Shown here one piece after another: positions 52,388 through 55,962 of a DNA stretch of 55,962 bases. Made by a program: the position numbers and the translations under genes. This DNA is from an uncultured Spirochaetales bacterium. Lineage in GTDB: Bacteria > Spirochaetota > Spirochaetia > Sphaerochaetales > Sphaerochaetaceae. Position 1 is the first letter of the stretch. Each line of letters begins with the position of its first letter. Where the stretch lies: NCBI GenBank assembly GCA_949293335.1, contig CASFDA010000011.1:1-55962 (forward strand). The letters are read 5' to 3'. Below the pieces are notes generated by a model. That model did no database searches, was not told where the DNA came from, and was given only the letters and a program-made list of their open reading frames with translations.

Positions 52388-54124
52388 ATGGTTGATGAGA
52401 CAAGACTAGGGAAGATAAGACATTCGATGGCCCATGTAATGGCAGAGGCTGTCATCGAGATGTTTCCCAGTTGCCAGATAGCAATCGGACCAGCGATTGA
52501 GAATGGCTTTTACTATGACTTTGACCTTCCGCGTCCGCTTACGGAAAGTGATCTGGAAGAGATCACAGAGAGGATGAAGAAGATCATAAGCGAGAACAAG
52601 GAATTCAAGCGAATAGTCGTCTCCAGGGATGAGGCGAAGAAAATCTTCAAGGACCAGAAATACAAGCTTGAGCTTCTGGATGCGATTCCGGAGGGCGAGG
52701 AGGTCAGCCTTTATAATCAGGGGGCATTCACCGATCTTTGCCGTGGCCCTCACGTAGAGTCGACAAAGGAGCTCAACAAGGATGCGTTCAAACTCCTTTC
52801 AATCGCGGGCGCGTACTGGAGGGGAAAAGAGACAAATCCGATGCTTACCCGTATCTATGGAACAGCATGGGAGAATTCCAAGGATCTGCGCCTGTATCTT
52901 GAACACCTCAGTGATATAGAGAAGAGGGATCATAGGAAGATAGGCAAGGAACTCGATCTCTTCAGCCTGCATGAAGAGGCAGGTCCGGGACTCGTGTACT
53001 GGCATCCGAGGGGAGCAAGGATCAGGAACACCATCGAGAACTTCTGGAGAGAAGAGCACTACAAGAACGGATATGAGCTCGTCTATACCCCGCATGTAGG
53101 GCGTTCATGGCTCTGGGAGACTTCAGGACATCTCGGCTTCTATAAAGAGTCAATGTATCCTCCGATGGAGATGGACAAGAGTGACTACTATGCCAAGCCG
53201 ATGAACTGTCCTTTCCATATCATGATCTATCAGAACTCGAAGCACAGCTATCGTGAACTTCCGTTCAGATGGGCAGAGCTTGGAACTGTGTACAGGTACG
53301 AGAAGGCAGGTGCTCTCCACGGTCTGATGAGGGTGCGTGGTTTCACTCAGGATGACGCACATCTGTTCGTAACTCCTGAACAGATGGATGATGAGATTCT
53401 CGAAGTCCTGCGCTTCAGCCTCTATATGCTCCATTCATTCGGTTTTGATGACATCCATGCATACATATCGACAAGGCCCGAAAAGTCTGTAGGGGATGAG
53501 AAGATGTGGGAGGATGCTACAAAGGCCCTGATGAAGGCTGTTGAGAAAGAAGGGCTGAAATTCGACATCGACAAAGGCGGTGGCGCATTCTACGGTCCGA
53601 AGATCGATCTGAAGGTCAAGGATGCGATCGGAAGGGAATGGCAGCTTTCCACTGTGCAGTTCGATTTCAATCTTCCAGAGAGATTCAAGCTCACATTTGT
53701 TGACAAGGATGGAGTTGAGAAGAGGCCATACATGATTCACAGGGCACTTCTCGGCTCGATCGAGAGGTTCTTCGGTGTTCTCATCGAGCACTACGCAGGG
53801 GCATTCCCGCCATGGCTCAGCCCTGAGCAGGTGATGGTTATCCCTGTTGCGGAGAGCACGAACGAGTATGCGAAGGAGATCTTCAGAAAGCTCCGTGCCG
53901 ATGGTTTCAGAGCAGAGATTGATCTGTCGAACGACAGGTTCAATGCAAAGATCAGGAAAGCACAGCAGCTCAAGATCCCATATATGGTCATCCTTGGAGA
54001 GAAAGAGATGAATAGCTCGCTTCTCTCGATCAGGGAAAGAACTGGAAAACAGAAGAACGGCCTCAGCTATGAAGAATTTGCCAAGGCCCTCAAGGAGAAG
54101 ATAGATTCCAAGAAACAGCTTTGA
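52388..54124 (+). CDS. thrS: threonyl-tRNA synthetase lacking the TGS domain
   Basis: A 578-residue ThrRS that charges tRNA-Thr. It begins directly with the editing domain: H12 and H16 in RHSMAH, and C118/H122 in CRGPH. The usual ~60-residue N-terminal TGS domain is missing (typical length 640). The catalytic core has MNCPFH (zinc Cys), FRWAELGTVYRYE and LHGLMRVRGFTQDD; the C-terminal anticodon domain is intact. The start follows AGGAGGAGAT; the terminator ends 10 bases before, leaving no room for an upstream TGS. Confidence 0.95.
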   Translation: MVDETRLGKIRHSMAHVMAEAVIEMFPSCQIAIGPAIENGFYYDFDLPRPLTESDLEEITERMKKIISENKEFKRIVVSRDEAKKIFKDQKYKLELLDAIPEGEEVSLYNQGAFTDLCRGPHVESTKELNKDAFKLLSIAGAYWRGKETNPMLTRIYGTAWENSKDLRLYLEHLSDIEKRDHRKIGKELDLFSLHEEAGPGLVYWHPRGARIRNTIENFWREEHYKNGYELVYTPHVGRSWLWETSGHLGFYKESMYPPMEMDKSDYYAKPMNCPFHIMIYQNSKHSYRELPFRWAELGTVYRYEKAGALHGLMRVRGFTQDDAHLFVTPEQMDDEILEVLRFSLYMLHSFGFDDIHAYISTRPEKSVGDEKMWEDATKALMKAVEKEGLKFDIDKGGGAFYGPKIDLKVKDAIGREWQLSTVQFDFNLPERFKLTFVDKDGVEKRPYMIHRALLGSIERFFGVLIEHYAGAFPPWLSPEQVMVIPVAESTNEYAKEIFRKLRADGFRAEIDLSNDRFNAKIRKAQQLKIPYMVILGEKEMNSSLLSIRERTGKQKNGLSYEEFAKALKEKIDSKKQL

Positions 54125-54133
54125 CGTTCAGCT

Positions 54134-54154
54134 TCCCCCTCCTGAACAGGGGGA
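54134..54154 (+). terminator. hairpin after thrS
   Basis: TCCCCCT (54134-54140), loop CCTGAAC, AGGGGGA (54148-54154), followed by a weak U-tract (CTCTGTTATTGTTGT). Confidence 0.6.
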
Positions 54155-54215
54155 GGCTCTGTTATTGTTGTCTTAATTCCTTGAAGAAACTAAAATGGAT
54201 TAACGGAGAAACGTT

Positions 54216-54812
54216 ATGAATCTGCCAAATAAACTGACTGTACTTAGACTGATACTTGTGCCGGTGTTTTTCATCGCTTACAGCCTTACCGCATGGTTTG
54301 GCCAGTCTGTGGCAGTATTTTCTACAATTTTGATGCTCCTTTGCTATGCGACTGCAGAGCTGACAGACCTGATAGACGGGAAGATCGCCAGGAAATACCA
54401 TCTCGTTACCGATCTGGGGAAGGTGATGGATCCTTTTGCAGATACCCTTTCCCATCTCACGTTCTTCGTCTGCTTCATGGATAAGGGAATAATGCCAGTC
54501 TGGTGTTTCATCATCATCATGTGGCGCGAGTTCTTCATTCTTTTCTTGCGCATGCTGATGATGAAAGTGGGGAAGGCTATGCCTGCAAATATCTGGGGAA
54601 AGAGCAAGACTTGCCTCTATGCGCTCACGAGCATTCTCTCGATTGCATATATAGTCGCGGAGACCTTCCTTTCACTCGGTTCTGCACTTGAGATCTGGAA
54701 GACAGTGCTTTATGTCTTCTTCTCTCTCAGCGCACTGGCATCTCTCCTGAGCTTCGTCACATACATCATCTCGATGCTGAGGGGAAAATATCTTTCAACA
54801 CTGACTAAATGA
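54216..54812 (+). CDS. pgsA: CDP-alcohol phosphatidyltransferase, PgsA-like
   Basis: A 198-residue membrane enzyme with about six TM helices. The family motif DG-x2-AR-x8-G-x3-D-x3-D is complete: D54, G55, A58, R59, G68, D72 and D76, preceded by D51. It most likely makes phosphatidylglycerophosphate. NLPNKLTVLRL at the N-terminus is typical of PgsA. GGAGAAACGTT stands ahead of the ATG. It overlaps the HAD phosphatase by 4 bases; that enzyme could act on a related phosphate, unproven. Confidence 0.9.
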   Translation: MNLPNKLTVLRLILVPVFFIAYSLTAWFGQSVAVFSTILMLLCYATAELTDLIDGKIARKYHLVTDLGKVMDPFADTLSHLTFFVCFMDKGIMPVWCFIIIMWREFFILFLRMLMMKVGKAMPANIWGKSKTCLYALTSILSIAYIVAETFLSLGSALEIWKTVLYVFFSLSALASLLSFVTYIISMLRGKYLSTLTK

Positions 54813-55603
54813 TGAAAATCTTCAGTTCTGAAGATATAGAAGGAAAGAGCCTTTATTACATCGTCAGCGATGTCGATGACACAATAACAAAAAATGGAAG
54901 GCTCTATCCTTCTGCGTTATCTGCCCTGTACAAGGCAGAGGCAAACAATTTCAAGACGATACTTCTCACCGGCGGTTCATCTGGCTGGGCAGACGCATAC
55001 ATCAGGCAATGGCCTGTATCTGCCGTGATCGCAGAAAGCGGCGCTCTTCTCATCCTCAAGGATAATGGGAAGATAAAGTATATAGAAAATAAGAAGCTGG
55101 AAGATGGCTCATATCAGGAGAAGAGGCGAGCTCTACTTTCCGAAACTAAGTCATTTCCTTTTTCTTCAGATCAGTATGCCCGGATTTACGATGTCGCATA
55201 CGAGAAAGCTTTCCTTTCTCCAAAAGACAGGGAGAAGTTAATAAACATCCTTTCTGAGCTATCGCTTCCATATCTGGAAAGTTCCATACATATCAATGTC
55301 CTTATGGGACCATATACAAAGGGAGAGGCGGTACTCGATTTTTTTGAAACACTGAAAGATGAAGATGTCATAAATAGAAAGGAGTCATTTTCTTCATTTG
55401 TTTCAAAGACAGTCGCCTTTGGCGACAGCAGGAACGATGAGTCCGTTTTCTCAATTTTTCCGCTTTCCATCGGAAACAAGAATGTAAAGGAAAAAGATAG
55501 CACTTTCGTGTCCCTGCCCTCATTTTTTATTCCTCTTGAAGGTGGCGATGCCTTCGCTTGTGCACTTGATATATTGTTAAGTCATTGCAACACAAAAGAA
55601 TAA
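54809..55603 (+). CDS. HAD-superfamily (type IIB) hydrolase
   Basis: A 264-residue Cof/HAD-IIB-type phosphatase. Motif I is DVDDTIT (D21 and D23), motif II is ILLTGGSSG, and motif IV is FGDSRNDESVFSIFP. The inserted cap is of the IIB type. Substrate unknown. Start overlaps the pgsA stop (ATGATG; either ATG is possible). Confidence 0.83.
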   Translation: MMKIFSSEDIEGKSLYYIVSDVDDTITKNGRLYPSALSALYKAEANNFKTILLTGGSSGWADAYIRQWPVSAVIAESGALLILKDNGKIKYIENKKLEDGSYQEKRRALLSETKSFPFSSDQYARIYDVAYEKAFLSPKDREKLINILSELSLPYLESSIHINVLMGPYTKGEAVLDFFETLKDEDVINRKESFSSFVSKTVAFGDSRNDESVFSIFPLSIGNKNVKEKDSTFVSLPSFFIPLEGGDAFACALDILLSHCNTKE

Positions 55604-55644
55604 GCTTGATTGAGAAAATTTTGTAAATATTTTTGAAAATTTTG

Positions 55645-55674
55645 TTGACAAATCAATCTGAATTGCGTTAGGTT
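55645..55674 (+). promoter_or_regulatory. rRNA operon promoter with UP element
   Basis: Consensus TTGACA (55645-55650) with TTAGGT or TAGGTT 17-18 bases downstream. A long A/T-tract region (55612-55644) just upstream fits an UP element, as expected for rRNA transcription. The -10 is weak. Confidence 0.65.
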
Positions 55675-55679
55675 AATTA

Positions 55680-55902
55680 GGCGCGCTGAGAACGGCGCAC
55701 AAAGATTTTTGACAGATATATTAGAGAAGGGAAAGAGAAGGAAACATAGGTAACGAAAGTTATCTAGACGGAAGCTTTGTGCTTCCTTAGTCAATTCAGA
55801 ACACGGTGAAGAGAAGGTATAGATCGAGCCATGTTCGTGGAATGCTGGGAGAGAGAATAACAATCTGGAAGATAGCCCCGCGCCTCGTTGCGCGGGGAGA
55901 CC
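55680..55902 (+). other. 16S rRNA leader
   Basis: About 220 bases between promoter and 16S. It holds TAAC-GAAA-GTTA (55751-55762), GGAAGC-TTTGT-GCTTCC (55770-55786), and CCCCGCGC-CTCGTT-GCGCGGGG (55876-55897), a perfect 8-bp hairpin 6 bases before the 16S start. These are likely processing signals. No tRNA is present. Confidence 0.6.
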
Positions 55903-55962
55903 ATGACGGAGAGTTTGATCCTGGCTCAGAACGAACGCTGGCGGCGCGTCTTAAGCATGCAA
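55903..55962 (+). rRNA. 16S rRNA, 5' end, truncated by the window edge
   Basis: AGAGTTTGATCCTGGCTCAG begins at 55910, the universal position-8 priming site, followed by AACGAACGCTGGCGGCGCG, a pattern I associate with spirochaetes. The mature 5' end is placed about seven bases ahead at 55903. The gene continues beyond the window. Confidence 0.95.

Overview
The window ends, at its right edge, in the first ~60 bases of a 16S rRNA gene. Its opening resembles spirochaete 16S sequence. Together with the gene content this suggests a strictly anaerobic, fermentative member of the Spirochaetota, perhaps a gut or rumen Sphaerochaetaceae-type organism. The phylum call rests on remembered signatures and was not tested by a search. 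Supporting metabolic traits are pyruvate:ferredoxin oxidoreductase, [FeFe]-hydrogenases, Rex, an iron alcohol dehydrogenase, a TP0108-type phosphofructokinase and the MEP-pathway enzyme IspH. I found no transposase, phage gene, CRISPR array or tRNA gene; the window reads as conserved chromosome with tightly packed, often overlapping operons.

Layout. 0.1-6.6 kb (minus): a tandem PII-like protein with a tandem DUF1538 membrane protein, then an iron alcohol dehydrogenase and a large receiver/PEP-synthase-like protein. 6.7-14.3 kb (plus): glutamate dehydrogenase, a small helix-turn-helix protein, PFOR (nifJ), then an overlapping trio of membrane protein, patatin-like lipase and hypoxanthine-DNA glycosylase. 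14.5-26.6 kb (mostly minus): a WYL regulator and a SlyX-like coiled coil, then a long run reading right to left: a three-subunit xanthine-dehydrogenase-like set, dnaE, yggT, recG, rsmD and an acyl-ACP thioesterase. 26.7-31.8 kb (plus): ligA, aminotransferase, ModE-type helix-turn-helix protein and phosphofructokinase. 31.8-32.5 kb: a gene-free stretch that holds a strong small-RNA candidate. 32.5-37.5 kb (minus): DUF1846 protein, a second glutamate dehydrogenase, pgi and argR. 37.5-46.9 kb (plus): a phytol/dolichol-kinase-like and DUF92 pair, groEL, an M48 protease, then yajC-secD-secF-ispH-rex. 47.1-52.0 kb (plus): a five-gene hydrogenase operon with a sensory HydS-type protein, a SpoIIE phosphatase, two thioredoxin-like ferredoxins and a group B hydrogenase. 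52.1-55.6 kb (plus): a T-box riboswitch with thrS, then pgsA and a HAD phosphatase. 55.6 kb to the end: an rRNA promoter, leader and the 16S start.

How it fits together. PFOR makes reduced ferredoxin, the hydrogenases dispose of or sense it as H2, and Rex next to the hydrogenase operon would read NADH/NAD+. Two glutamate dehydrogenases and the PII/DUF1538 pair link to nitrogen. IspH makes isoprenoids de novo, while the phytol-kinase-like/DUF92 pair could salvage isoprenoid alcohols.

The most notable observations are: (1) a ~95-nt RNA candidate at 32107-32201 with two unpaired copies of an anti-Shine-Dalgarno motif (ACCTCCTTTTGT) and a perfect 16-bp palindrome over its -35 box; (2) a xanthine-dehydrogenase-like large subunit that appears to have lost its active-site motifs while its Fe-S and FAD partners stay intact; (3) the VTE5/VTE6-like pair in a non-photosynthetic anaerobe; (4) a T-box riboswitch in front of a threonyl-tRNA synthetase lacking the TGS domain; and (5) the sensory hydrogenase operon.
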